This document shows, one piece after another, positions 1 through 7,721 of a stretch of DNA of 35,471 bases. The DNA comes from Pseudomonadota bacterium. Lineage in GTDB: Bacteria; Desulfobacterota; Desulfovibrionia; Desulfovibrionales; Desulfovibrionaceae. Position 1 is the first letter of the stretch. The number at the start of each line of letters is the position of its first letter. The position numbers and the translations under genes were made by a program. Where the stretch lies: the NCBI GenBank assembly GCA_023411815.1, contig JAEYOJ010000061.1, positions 1 through 35,471 on the forward strand. Reading direction: 5' to 3'. A model generated the notes under the pieces. The model was not told the DNA's origin and did no database searches. It was given only the letters and a program-made list of their open reading frames with translations.

Positions 1-1642
1 GGGCGACCTCCAGCACGCTCGAGTTCATCTGCTCCATGGCCGTGGCGGCCTCGCCCGTGCGCGTCTGCTGCACGCCTGCGCCCTGGCTGGACTGCTCCAC
101 CTGGGCCGAGAGCTCCTCGGAGGCCGAGGCCACCTGGTCGGATACGCGCTCGGCCTCGATGGCGGCCTGGGCGATGCGCTTGTTCTGCTCCTCGATGAGC
201 ATCTGCTGCTCGCGCAGGGTGGTCAGGTCGGAGTACATGCCAAAGCCGGCGATGAGCGTGCCGTCCAGGTCGTACATGGGCGCGGCGTCGATCTGGGTGA
301 ACAGGCGGCGGCCCTTGCGGCTGACGAACTCCGCCTGCACGTTGCGCACGGGCCGTCTGTCGCGGATGGCCTGGCCGATGACGGTTTGCTTGCCGGCGTC
401 GGCATACAGGAACTGGCCAACACTTTGGCCGTGGTAATCCGAGGGCTTGCCGGACACTTCCAGGAAGTCCAGGCAGGCCTGGTTCACGAACAGGATGCGC
501 TCCTGCGGGTCGCAGACGATGCACGGGATGGTCAGGCCGTCCAGCAGACCCTGGGCGAAGCCGAGTTTGTTCTTCAGTTCGGCCACCATGCTCGCCACGT
601 TCCGGCTCAGGGCCGCGAACTCGTACTTGAACGTACCGTCGAGGCTGGCCTTGAAGTCGCCTTGGGCGACGTGCTTGGTGAACTCCTCGATGGCCTGAAC
701 CGGCCGGGTAACGTTACGGCGCATGACCAGGGCAAGCAGGCCGACGAGACAGACGATGATGGCCGCGCCGATGCCCATGAGCGCGAGGGTCTGCTGCCTG
801 GCCGTCGCGGTCAGCTCGTCCACGTAAGCGCTCATGCACACGACCCAGCCCGACTCCGGCTCATGTTGCGCGCTCAGGAATTTGTCTTCGCCCTCCCATT
901 CGTACTCAATGTCCACGTCCCTGGCGCGCAGGGCCTGCCGAACGAAATCCTGCTGCGAGATGTCCCTGAGGATCAGATTCTTGTCCGCGGCATGGGCGAT
1001 GAGCACGCCGCTGGCGTCCAGGATGAATCCATACCCACGCTTGCCGAAGCGGATGGGGTCCAGGAACTTTTCCGTGAAGCGCTCCCAGAGCGGCAGAAAG
1101 ACCACGCAACCTATGGTTTGGCCGTTCACGCCGCGCACCGGCGCGGCCACGGCAAACACGAGGCGCTCACTTTCCCGGAACACGGAACGGGATATCTGAG
1201 CCTCTTGGCTGCCCAGCGCCGCTCGCACGTAGTCCTTGTCGGAGAGGTTCTGGCCGGCCAGGCTGCGCATGTTTTGATCGAAGCCCGCCAGCACGACGCC
1301 GTTGCGGTCGAGAGCCAACATGCTCCAGAAGGAATCACCGAAGGAACGCATATAGCTTTCCAGCCGCTCGGCTGCCCGAACGGGATTGCCTGTTTGCAGG
1401 GCTTCTCTGATGGCTGCCTGGCTAGCCAGTGTCCCGGCCAGGTCCTTGTGCTCGGCCATTTGCCAGCTCAAGGCATTGGATACGGATTGTACGGATTGCT
1501 CCATCGATTGTTTCTGCAGCTGCAAGGCAAGGTCATAGGACGTCCTGGAGACGTACATGATCATGGCCGCCACGGCGGTCACGATGGCCAGTGAAACGAT
1601 GGACAGAACAACAGTGCTTATCTGTCTCGCTCTTATTCGCAT
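1..1642 (-). CDS. Methyl-accepting chemotaxis protein, 3' end cut by window edge
   Basis: Membrane chemoreceptor that senses a periplasmic ligand and would signal to CheA/CheW. Start chosen at the ATG at 1642, preceded by GGAAG about 8 bases upstream. The 547 visible codons read without a stop to the edge. Order seen: TM1 about residues 8-30, a periplasmic Cache-like region to about 283, TM2 about 284-304, HAMP about 305-358, a PAS domain about 360-470 (IPCIVCDPQERILFVNQA), then the beginning of the MCP signalling helix (QVASASEELSAQVEQSSQGA). The methylation sites and hairpin tip lie outside the window. Family assignment is firm; the ligand cannot be told. It is transcribed leftwards, away from a 420-bp AT-rich intergenic region. 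Confidence 0.93.
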   Translation of the reverse strand, partial: MRIRARQISTVVLSIVSLAIVTAVAAMIMYVSRTSYDLALQLQKQSMEQSVQSVSNALSWQMAEHKDLAGTLASQAAIREALQTGNPVRAAERLESYMRSFGDSFWSMLALDRNGVVLAGFDQNMRSLAGQNLSDKDYVRAALGSQEAQISRSVFRESERLVFAVAAPVRGVNGQTIGCVVFLPLWERFTEKFLDPIRFGKRGYGFILDASGVLIAHAADKNLILRDISQQDFVRQALRARDVDIEYEWEGEDKFLSAQHEPESGWVVCMSAYVDELTATARQQTLALMGIGAAIIVCLVGLLALVMRRNVTRPVQAIEEFTKHVAQGDFKASLDGTFKYEFAALSRNVASMVAELKNKLGFAQGLLDGLTIPCIVCDPQERILFVNQACLDFLEVSGKPSDYHGQSVGQFLYADAGKQTVIGQAIRDRRPVRNVQAEFVSRKGRRLFTQIDAAPMYDLDGTLIAGFGMYSDLTTLREQQMLIEEQNKRIAQAAIEAERVSDQVASASEELSAQVEQSSQGAGVQQTRTGEAATAMEQMNSSVLEVA

Positions 1643-2062
1643 ACAAAGCTTCCTTCAGTGGATCACAAGAGTATGGCTGGATGCTACATAAGCTGATCGA
1701 TTGCGTCAATGTGGTTTGAAGAAATAGATTGTCAGCATGTGAATTGATAGCCAGCATGCAACAAAAAAGTCTGTGGTGCATATGTATAAGTTTTGGCGAA
1801 TTAAATGAAAAATAAGTTGGCTTGACTCGAATGCTTTGTCGAGCGGAAGGAAGACTGCTGAAGCCATGGATGGAGAAGATATGTCTTCGATAATAACTCT
1901 GCGTTGAATCAGAGAAAAATGAACTAAAAGGCTTTGAACGGGGCCGCCCGAACGACGGGCGGCCCCGGAGTGCTGCACGCATTGCGACCATTCATGCAGC
2001 TTGATGTATTGAAGAAGCTCGTTTGCACACTCGTTCAGTCGATGTGAGCACCCGTCACACCT
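1643..2062. other. Intergenic region between chemoreceptor and cupin genes
   Basis: About 420 bases without a convincing gene. The part next to the chemoreceptor (1643-1930) is clearly more AT-rich than the surroundings and should hold its promoter. The overlapping leftward reading frames here lack a ribosome binding site and high-GC codon use. The only strong structure is the GC-rich hairpin at 1940-1966. Confidence 0.5.
1940..1966 (-). terminator. GC-rich hairpin, probable terminator of the cupin gene
   Basis: An 11-bp perfect stem (GGGGCCGCCCG, loop aacga, CGGGCGGCCCC). It lies about 100 bases downstream of the cupin stop codon. Read leftwards it is followed by a moderately T-rich stretch (ttcaaagccttttag), not a clean T tract, so the terminator role is inferred. 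Confidence 0.45.
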
Positions 2063-2380
2063 CTAGATAGGCGGGGCGATATGCACGAGCACGCGCATAT
2101 CTGTCTTGGCCCGCACGCCGTGGGGCACACGTATGTCGCACACGAGCACGTCGCCGGCATGCGCGGGCATTGTCTGTTCGTTCTCGGCCAGGAACTCTCC
2201 ATCGCCCTCGATGACTGCGATGGAAACCTGTCCGTCCAGGTCATGAGCGTGCACGGGCAGGCTCTGGCCGGCCTTGAAGTTGAAATTGATGATCTTGAAG
2301 TCCGGGGATTCGTGTACCAGCAGCATGGAGAAGGTCTTGTCCTTGAAACCGTTCTCCTTGAACATCTCGATCTTGCGCAT
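2063..2380 (-). CDS. Small single-domain cupin protein
   Basis: A 105-residue protein starting at the ATG at 2380, with a full AAGGAGG site seven bases upstream. Longer in-frame starts would run into the divergent regulator's promoter. It is one cupin barrel. Motif 1 is seen at about residues 38-60 (AGQSLPVHAHDLDGQ; His44, His46, with Gln51 where many cupins have a metal-binding Glu). Motif 2 is at about 76-91 (GDVLVCDIRVPHGV; His87). Such small cupins bind a metal or a small ligand; the substrate is unknown. It is divergent from the Crp/Fnr-type gene with only 117 bases between, suggesting a regulator-target pair. Confidence 0.85.
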   Translation of the reverse strand: MRKIEMFKENGFKDKTFSMLLVHESPDFKIINFNFKAGQSLPVHAHDLDGQVSIAVIEGDGEFLAENEQTMPAHAGDVLVCDIRVPHGVRAKTDMRVLVHIAPPI

Positions 2381-2450
2381 GTAGGCCTCCTTGGCTGTCG
2401 TGGTGTCGTGTCGTCTGCGAGGAGAATATAGGATCATACGCGAGCATTGA

Positions 2451-2468
2451 CCGTGACCCGCATCACAA
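2451..2468. promoter_or_regulatory. Crp/Fnr-type palindromic operator
   Basis: ccGTGAcccgcaTCACaa: perfect GTGA-N6-TCAC half sites, the spacing used by Crp/Fnr-family dimers. It lies between the divergent cupin and Crp/Fnr-type genes, 30 bases before the regulator's ATG. Autoregulation and control of the cupin are inferred. Confidence 0.55.
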
Positions 2469-2497
2469 GGCATTATTTTTTTCGTCAGGAGAGCGCA

Positions 2498-3181
2498 ATG
2501 AACTTGATGAATACATTGTCCGGCGTGCCGCTGTTCGCCGGTTTGCAGCCGGAACAGCTCGAACGCATCGCCCGCATCGCCGTGGACAGGCCGGTGGACA
2601 GAGGGCAGATGCTCTTTTTCGAGCGCGGCGAGGCCGAAGGCTTCTACGTCGTGGTCGAGGGCAAGGTGAAGGTCTTCCGCTCCGCGCCCGACGGGCGCGA
2701 GGCCGTGCTGCACATATACGGCCCGGCCGAGACCTTCGGCGAGGTGCCCATGTTCATGGGCGGCCGCTTTCCGGCCAGCGCGGCGGCCGTGGAGAAGGGC
2801 AAGGTCATCTTCCTGCCCCGCGCGGAGCTGGTGCGGCTCATCCGCGAGGACTCGACCCTGGCCATGAACATGTTGGCCTCGCTGTCGGGCAAGCTGCGTG
2901 AATTCGCGGCCAAGATCGAGGCCCTGACCCTGCAGGAGATTCCACAGCGGCTGTCTGCCTACCTGCTGGACCTGAGCGAGCGCGAAGGCGGGGCGGAAGA
3001 GGTGGAACTGGACATGGCCAAGGGGCTGCTGGCCAGCTTCCTGGGCGCCACGCGCGAAACGCTCTCGCGGGCGCTCTCGCGCATGGCCGAGCAGAGCTTC
3101 ATCGAGGTCCGCGGCCGCAGCATCCGCCTGCTGGATCGGGCCGGCCTGGAAGACCTGGCCAGCGGCGAAGTGCGGCTGTAG
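2498..3181 (+). CDS. Crp/Fnr family transcriptional regulator
   Basis: A 227-residue regulator. Start set at ATG 2498, which has AGGAGA five bases upstream; an in-frame ATG at 2447 has no such site and would overlap the candidate operator. The N-terminal cyclic-nucleotide-binding-like beta barrel covers about residues 8-120 (GEVPMFMGGRFPASA resembles the phosphate-binding cassette but lacks the cAMP-contacting RSAA pattern). A long dimer helix follows, then a winged HTH at about 150-220 (SFLGATRETLSRALSRM). There are no cysteines, so it is not an oxygen-sensing [4Fe-4S] FNR; a heme or small-molecule effector is possible. In Desulfovibrio this family includes HcpR, but nothing here allows that specific call. 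Downstream lies an array of hairpins. Confidence 0.88.
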   Translation: MNLMNTLSGVPLFAGLQPEQLERIARIAVDRPVDRGQMLFFERGEAEGFYVVVEGKVKVFRSAPDGREAVLHIYGPAETFGEVPMFMGGRFPASAAAVEKGKVIFLPRAELVRLIREDSTLAMNMLASLSGKLREFAAKIEALTLQEIPQRLSAYLLDLSEREGGAEEVELDMAKGLLASFLGATRETLSRALSRMAEQSFIEVRGRSIRLLDRAGLEDLASGEVRL

Positions 3182-3192
3182 GCGGACAAGAG

Positions 3193-3303
3193 CCGGAAGG
3201 GCTTTGCCCTTCCCGGACCCCGCCCACCAGGGAGCGCTGCTCCCTGGACCCTTCTTTCAGGGCCTGTCGAATCCGATGGAGGAACCATCGGATTCGACAG
3301 GCC
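3193..3303 (+). terminator. Hairpin cluster after the Crp/Fnr gene
   Basis: Three consecutive inverted repeats: 3193-3216 (CCGGAAGGGC/GCCCTTCCCGG, one bulge), 3227-3247 (perfect CCAGGGAGC/GCTCCCTGG, followed by cccttcttt), and 3261-3303 with a perfect 19-bp stem around the loop aggaa. The middle one is the likeliest terminator of the regulator gene. The others resemble dispersed intergenic elements. Confidence 0.55.
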
Positions 3304-3345
3304 TTGTGGTTTTCAAGAATCAAACTGTTCCTGGCCTCACAAACA

Positions 3346-3424
3346 TTTGGGCGGATTCAGCGCCGCTTCGGCGCTGAATCCGCCCAAAAAATGCGGGGGG
3401 TCTGGGGGGAATGATTCCCCCCAG
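3346..3424 (-). terminator. Double hairpin terminator of rubrerythrin
   Basis: Reading leftwards from the rubrerythrin stop: a 10-bp stem at 3402-3424 (CTGGGGGGAA/TTCCCCCCAG), then a short run containing TTTTTT, then a perfect 19-bp stem at 3346-3388 starting with TTTGGGCGGATTC. These fit a leftward terminator facing the convergent Crp/Fnr gene. Confidence 0.6.
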
Positions 3425-3452
3425 CCGCCGGAGGCATATTCGTTTTCGGCTT

Positions 3453-4034
3453 TTACCAGTTGACCTTGAGCAGTTCGAAGTGGGCCTGCGGGTGTATGCA
3501 GGCGGGACAGAGATCCGGCGCGCTGAAATCCTCGTGCAGGTATCCGCAGTTGCGGCAGCGCCAGACGACCTTCTCGGGCCTGCGGAACACGCGGCCCTTG
3601 TCGATGTTCTCGGCCAGCTCGCGGTAGCGGCGCTCGTGGAACTGCTCGGCCACGGAGACCTTGCGGAAGACCACGGCGATTTCCGGGAAGCCCTCGGACA
3701 TGGCCACCTCGGCGTAGCCGGGGTACATGTCCATGTGCTCGTGACGTTCGCCGTCGGCCGAGGCGATGAGGTTGTCGCGGGTGGAGCCGATGATGCCGGC
3801 CGGGAAGGCGTACTGGACCATGGCCTCGCCGCCTTCGAGGAACTTGAAGAAGCGCTTGGCGTGCTCCTTCTCCTGGTTGGCCGTCTCTTCGAAGATGTGC
3901 GAAATCTGCACGAAGCCTTCGCTCTTGGCCTTGGAGGCGAAGTAGTTGTAGCGGTTGCGGGCCTGGGACTCGCCGGCGAAGGCGGTCAGCAGGTTTATCT
4001 CGGTCTGCGTGCCGCGCAAGGACTTCTTGGACAT
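3453..4034 (-). CDS. rbr: Rubrerythrin
   Basis: A non-heme diiron peroxidase of anaerobes that reduces hydrogen peroxide with electrons from rubredoxin. 193 residues, the usual rubrerythrin length, starting at ATG 4034 with AGGAGG seven bases upstream; a longer frame to 4088 lacks a ribosome binding site. The N-terminal four-helix ferritin-like domain carries the EXXH-type ligand helices (FEETANQEKEHAKRF; FAGESQARNRYNYF). The C-terminal rubredoxin-like domain binds iron through Cys160/Cys163 (WRCRNCGY) and Cys176/Cys179 (CPAC). Cytoplasmic, single-gene unit. The upstream region is AT-rich, but I could not define a PerR box. Confidence 0.96.
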   Translation of the reverse strand: MSKKSLRGTQTEINLLTAFAGESQARNRYNYFASKAKSEGFVQISHIFEETANQEKEHAKRFFKFLEGGEAMVQYAFPAGIIGSTRDNLIASADGERHEHMDMYPGYAEVAMSEGFPEIAVVFRKVSVAEQFHERRYRELAENIDKGRVFRRPEKVVWRCRNCGYLHEDFSAPDLCPACIHPQAHFELLKVNW

Positions 4035-4153
4035 GCAATCCTCCTGAGGAATTGATGCTGTTGGCAAAGAATGAAAATGATTTAGCAATCAACCTAACAG
4101 GTTTCAGGCAATTGTCCAGAACCCCAGTTGGATACGCGGCAAACCAGGCGCGG

Positions 4154-4462
4154 CTAGACCTGGCAACCCGGCAGAGGCGCGCCGCACAAGCGGCAGCGGC
4201 CCGCAGTTCGAGGGGAGGTTTTACGCGCCGGTTCGTCTATTGCCGGCTCGGAAGCGAGATCGGTTCGGACCGCGACGAGCAAATCGTCGCGGCGGTAGCC
4301 GATGTCCTTGAGGAGATGGTCGTCCAAGGCCTGCATCTCGCGCAGCAGGGCCCATTCACGCTGCCTTTGCCGCCAGGCCCGAAACCCGGCGGACAATGAA
4401 CGCATCAACCGCTGCACTAGGTTTCCCCTGCCTGACACGATGTCCGATACGCTTCCGCTCAT
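4154..4462 (-). CDS. DUF1127 domain protein
   Basis: 102 residues, start at ATG 4462 with AAGGAGG seven bases upstream. Residues about 25-65 match the DUF1127 (YjiS-like) pattern: an arginine-rich stretch (AWRQRQREWALLREM), then ALDDHLLKDIGYRRDDLL, where the aspartate-rich turn followed by DIGY/R is the signature. The tail after residue 80 is basic and contains three cysteines. DUF1127 proteins in other proteobacteria are small regulators, some binding RNA; no role can be assigned here. Upstream and divergent is the LysR-type gene. Confidence 0.75.
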   Translation of the reverse strand: MSGSVSDIVSGRGNLVQRLMRSLSAGFRAWRQRQREWALLREMQALDDHLLKDIGYRRDDLLVAVRTDLASEPAIDEPARKTSPRTAGRCRLCGAPLPGCQV

Positions 4463-4574
4463 GGCCGTACCTCCTTGATTGGCCTTGACTTCCCGAACAC
4501 CATGGGGCAGATCGACAAATAAGACAAACGAATAGCTTTCATGATGACCATAAGCGCAGCTAATGGGAGGGCCC

Positions 4575-5441
4575 ATGCAACTGCCCAACGAACTGCTCAG
4601 GACATTCATGACCGTGGCCGATGCGCGCAGCTTCACTCGCGCGGCGCAGAACGTGAATCTGACCCAGTCGGCGGTGAGCCAGCAGATCAAACGGCTGGAG
4701 CAGGAGCTCGGCCAGGAGCTGTTCGAGCGCAACGGGCGGGAGATCGCGCTCACCCCGGCCGGCGAGGCCTTGCTGCCTTTTGCCCGGCGCATGCTGCTGC
4801 TGCACGACGAGGCCGTGTCGGCCCTGTCCAGGCCCGAGATGGTCGGCCTTGTGCGCCTCGGCTCGCCCGACGACTACGCCGCGCGCTTCCTGCCGCACAT
4901 CCTGGCCCGTTTCGCCCAGGCCTTCCCGCGCGTGCAGGTCTATGTGCGCTGCGAGCCCAGCGTCCGCCTGCACCAGCTGCTCGACCAGGGAAGCCTGGAC
5001 CTCATCGTGGTCACGGCCTGAGAAGAACCCTGTCCGGGCGAGGTCATCGCCCACGAACCCGTGGTCTGGGCCGCATCGTCCCAGCATGTCGTCCATGAGA
5101 TGGACCCGCTGCCCCTGGCCATGTTCCACCAGGGCTGCGCCTTCCGGGACTGGGCCATACGCGCTCTCGACAGCGTGGGCCGCGCCCATCGCGTGGCCTA
5201 CGTGAGTTCGAGCATTTTCGGCATCCAGGCGGCCATGCTGGCGGGCCTGGCCGTGGCGCCCATCGGCCTGAGCGCCGTGCCCATGGGCGCGCGGCTGCTC
5301 ACTCCCGACATGGGCTTCCCGGCCCTGCCCACGGCCCGGCTCATGCTGCGCCGCAATCCGGAATCGCGCTCGCCGGTGGTGGGCTGCCTGGCCGAGCACG
5401 TGGCCGAGGGATTCAGGGAGAATCAATCCGTGCTGCCCTGA
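4575..5441 (+). CDS. LysR-type regulator with in-frame UGA (possible selenoprotein or nonsense mutant)
   Basis: If UGA at 5019-5021 is read through, this is a 288-residue LysR-family regulator of normal length. Start set at ATG 4575 with GGGAGG just upstream; an in-frame ATG at 4563 has no site. The N-terminal winged HTH is intact (SFTRAAQNVNLTQSAVSQQI; QELFERNGREIALTPAGEAL). The effector domain begins GLVRLGSPDDYAARFLPHIL. Codon 149 is UGA in the context VVTA-U-EEPCPGEV. The same frame then continues for 139 sense codons of typical family sequence (DPLPLAMFHQGCAFRDWA) to a stop at 5441, with no frameshift. A Cys four residues after the UGA could pair with a Sec. A hairpin at 5036-5052 resembles a bacterial SECIS. 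Selenocysteine, a fresh nonsense mutation, or a sequencing error all remain possible. Confidence 0.65.
5036..5052 (+). promoter_or_regulatory. Candidate bacterial SECIS hairpin in the LysR-type gene
   Basis: 6-bp perfect stem GGGCGA/TCGCCC with loop GGTCA. The loop starts 20 bases after the in-frame UGA (5019-5021). E. coli fdhF has a GGUCU-type loop 18 bases after its UGA; the fdhA hairpin in this window has a GG-starting loop 23 bases after its UGA. The geometry therefore fits bacterial SECIS elements; function is untested. Confidence 0.4.
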
Positions 5442-5523
5442 GGCCAGCCCGGTATTCTGTACCGGAAGCGGCAAGCCGTTGTGCTTCCGCCTCGCGGTCC
5501 AGCAGCGGGCGGTCCATGGCACG

Positions 5524-5554
5524 AAAAAAAGCCCCCGAATGTATCTTCGGGGGC
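5524..5554 (-). terminator. Rho-independent terminator of glnA
   Basis: Reading leftwards: a 9-bp stem (GCCCCCGAA/TTCGGGGGC, 5531-5554) followed directly by TTTTTTT (5530-5524). It lies 26 bases after the glnA stop codon. Confidence 0.9.
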
Positions 5555-5579
5555 TTGTCTTGCGGGAAGCGATATCTGC

Positions 5580-6923
5580 CTATGTCGTGGGCAGGTACTT
5601 GTCGATCTCGTATTTCGAGACGTGCATGCGGAATTCGTCCCATTCGGCCTTCTTGGCCTTGACGTACTCGCGGTGCATGTGCTCGCCCAGGATGTCCTTG
5701 AGCACCGAGGACTTCTCAAGATTGGCGACCGCCTCGTTGAGCGAGCCGGGCACGGCCGATATGCCGCGCTTGGCCATCTCGTCCTCGGTCATCTTGAAGA
5801 TGTTGTCCTCCACCGGCGTGGTCAGTTCGTAGCCTTCCTCGATGCCCTTGAGGCCGCAGCCGAGCATGACGGCGAAGGCCAGATACGGGTTGCAGGTCGG
5901 GTCCGGGCAGCGCAGTTCTATGCGCGTGGCGGCCTCCTTGCCGGGCTTGTACATGGGCACGCGTATGAGCGCCGAGCGGTTGCGGTTGGCCCAGGCGATG
6001 TACACCGGGGCCTCGTAGCCGGGCACCAGACGCTTGTAGGAGTTGACCAGGGGGTTGGTTATGGCCACGAGCTCGGGCGCATGGCGCAGCAGGCCGGCGA
6101 TGTAGCTCTTGCACTCCTTGGACAGGTTGTGCGATTCGCCGGCGTCGAAGAAGGCGTTGCGGCCGTTCTTGAACAGGGACTGGTGCACGTGCATGCCCGA
6201 GCCGTTCTCGCCGAACAGGGGCTTGGGCATGAAGGTCGCATAGACGCCGTGCTTGCGGGCCGTCTCCTTGACGATGACCTTGTAGGTCACCGCGATGTCG
6301 GCCATCTTCAGGGCTTCCTGGTAGCGCAGGTCGATTTCGTGCTGCGAGGGCGCGACCTCGTGGTGGCTGTATTCCACGGCGATGCCCATGCGCTCCAGGT
6401 TGAAGATGATGTCGCGGCGGATGTCGTTGCCCAGGTCGAGCGGCGGGGCGTCGAAGTAGCCGCCCATGTCCAGAATGGTCGGCTCCGTGGGGCTGGCGAA
6501 GATGAAGAATTCGAGCTCCGGGCCCACGTACATGGTGTAGCCCTTGGCCGCAGCCTTCTCCAACTGGGCCTTGAGCACATAGCGCGGGTCGCCGACGAAA
6601 GGCGTGCCGTCGGGATTCTTGATGTCGCAGAACATGCGCGCCACGGGACGGTCGGTAGGCCGCCAGGCGGCCAGCTGGAAGGTGGTGGGGTCGGGAAAGG
6701 CCACCATGTCCGACTCCTCGATGCGCGTGAAGCCGAGAATGGAGGAGCCGTCGAAGCCCATGCCCTCCTCGAAGGCGGTTTCCAGTTCGCCCGGGAGGAT
6801 CTGGAAGCTCTTGAGGGTGCCCAGGATGTCGATGAACCAGAACTGGATGAAGCTGATTTTGTAATCCTTGATCGCCTTGAGCACATCATCGGCGTTCTTG
6901 CAGTTGAATACGGGCATCTCCAT
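5580..6923 (-). CDS. glnA: Glutamine synthetase type I
   Basis: Makes glutamine from glutamate, ammonia and ATP in the cytoplasm; expected to be a dodecamer. 447 residues from ATG 6923, which has AGGAGG seven bases upstream; the frame extends to 7046 without a ribosome binding site. The beta-grasp domain has FWFIDILGTLKSFQI and the catalytic domain has GPELEFFIF, NGSGMHVHQSL and NRSALIRVP. Length and C-terminus (DNIFKMTEDEMAKRG) match the GSI-alpha type of Bacillus and archaea. I do not see the NLYDLP adenylylation-site motif of the GSI-beta enzymes, so control by adenylylation is unlikely (inference). Divergent from a second, type III glutamine synthetase. Confidence 0.95.
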   Translation of the reverse strand: MEMPVFNCKNADDVLKAIKDYKISFIQFWFIDILGTLKSFQILPGELETAFEEGMGFDGSSILGFTRIEESDMVAFPDPTTFQLAAWRPTDRPVARMFCDIKNPDGTPFVGDPRYVLKAQLEKAAAKGYTMYVGPELEFFIFASPTEPTILDMGGYFDAPPLDLGNDIRRDIIFNLERMGIAVEYSHHEVAPSQHEIDLRYQEALKMADIAVTYKVIVKETARKHGVYATFMPKPLFGENGSGMHVHQSLFKNGRNAFFDAGESHNLSKECKSYIAGLLRHAPELVAITNPLVNSYKRLVPGYEAPVYIAWANRNRSALIRVPMYKPGKEAATRIELRCPDPTCNPYLAFAVMLGCGLKGIEEGYELTTPVEDNIFKMTEDEMAKRGISAVPGSLNEAVANLEKSSVLKDILGEHMHREYVKAKKAEWDEFRMHVSKYEIDKYLPTT

Positions 6924-7721
6924 ATGTCTTCCTCCTGAAAGTCCGTTATGGGGCATGACCAGCGGTGGCTTGGCGGCCGTCCCCTGCGTGTTCACCATGG
7001 CCTGGCGCCTGCCGTGGAGCCGGACGTGCGGTTCGTCCGGAGCCAAGTAGGCCCAAATAACGAATTCATAGCCTACTTCCAGCGATTTTCAAAGGCTTTT
7101 GGTCTGCAAAGGGCACATCCAGGATTGCTTAAAGCAATTATGACAATTTAGTAAAACCAAGTGAAGCGGGGCGAGCGGCTTGCATGGATATCCATTGTAA
7201 TATTCTATCCTACTAATAAATAGAGACTTATTCTGTACGTGCCTTTGAGTTGCGTAAACCGCCATGCGCGGGAGGTTTGGCTTGTTTTGCTTGGCAAGTT
7301 TGGAAAAGGGGGAAGCGAATGTTGAAATATTCAGGAATAAAGGCCATAAGTGGCCGCCGCAGCGATATGAAGGCGCTTCCGGCAGGCGGTCGCATCCGGT
7401 TGACGCATGGGTCCGGTGGCTTGGCTGCGATCGGGTCGCGATTTGCAATAATGTCATTGAATTTTTGGGAAACTTATTCATTTTTGCAACAATTCTCAAG
7501 TTCCGAAGGATAGCTTGATTTGTAACTATTTGTAAATAAAGTATAAAGTTAATATGGCGCGGAACGTGATACAGAAGAGAGACAAGTAAGGGAATAGGCC
7601 CGGTTTCAAACCAGGAATCGGCCATTACCGCATAGGGAAACAAGGCCCGAGAGCCGGTGCGGAGCGCAGTTGCCCGTCATGCCGGCCAGGTTCCACCACA
7701 TTGCGCAAGGAGACACGAGGC
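6924..7721. other. Long divergent control region between glnA and the type III glutamine synthetase
   Basis: About 800 bases with no convincing gene. The centre (about 7130-7260 and 7440-7560) is AT-rich and probably holds both promoters. Leftwards, the glnA leader contains a GTAGGC/GCCTAC stem (around 7040-7075). Rightwards, the last 130 bases before the type III gene are GC-rich and foldable, suggesting a structured leader. Sigma-54-like sequences here have wrong spacing or lack the -12 GC, so none is called. Confidence 0.45.

Noticed and set aside
1533..1991. 152-codon leftward ORF over the chemoreceptor start
   Set aside because: Different frame from the chemoreceptor, no ribosome binding site, sequence unlike a protein.
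7031..7080. GGAAGTAGG motif in the glnA leader, reminiscent of the glnA/glutamine riboswitch
   Set aside because: The flanking conserved parts of that riboswitch are not recognisable; only a simple GTAGGC/GCCTAC stem is seen.
7100..7125. Sigma-54-like TGGATGTGCCCTTTGC upstream of glnA
   Set aside because: GG and GC are 11 rather than 10 bases apart and the -24 box is poor.
7590..7700. Leader of the type III glutamine synthetase with CCGGTGCGG and CGCAGTTGCCCG, slightly like a cobalamin riboswitch
   Set aside because: The order and the core B12-box do not match, and the gene is not a B12 gene.
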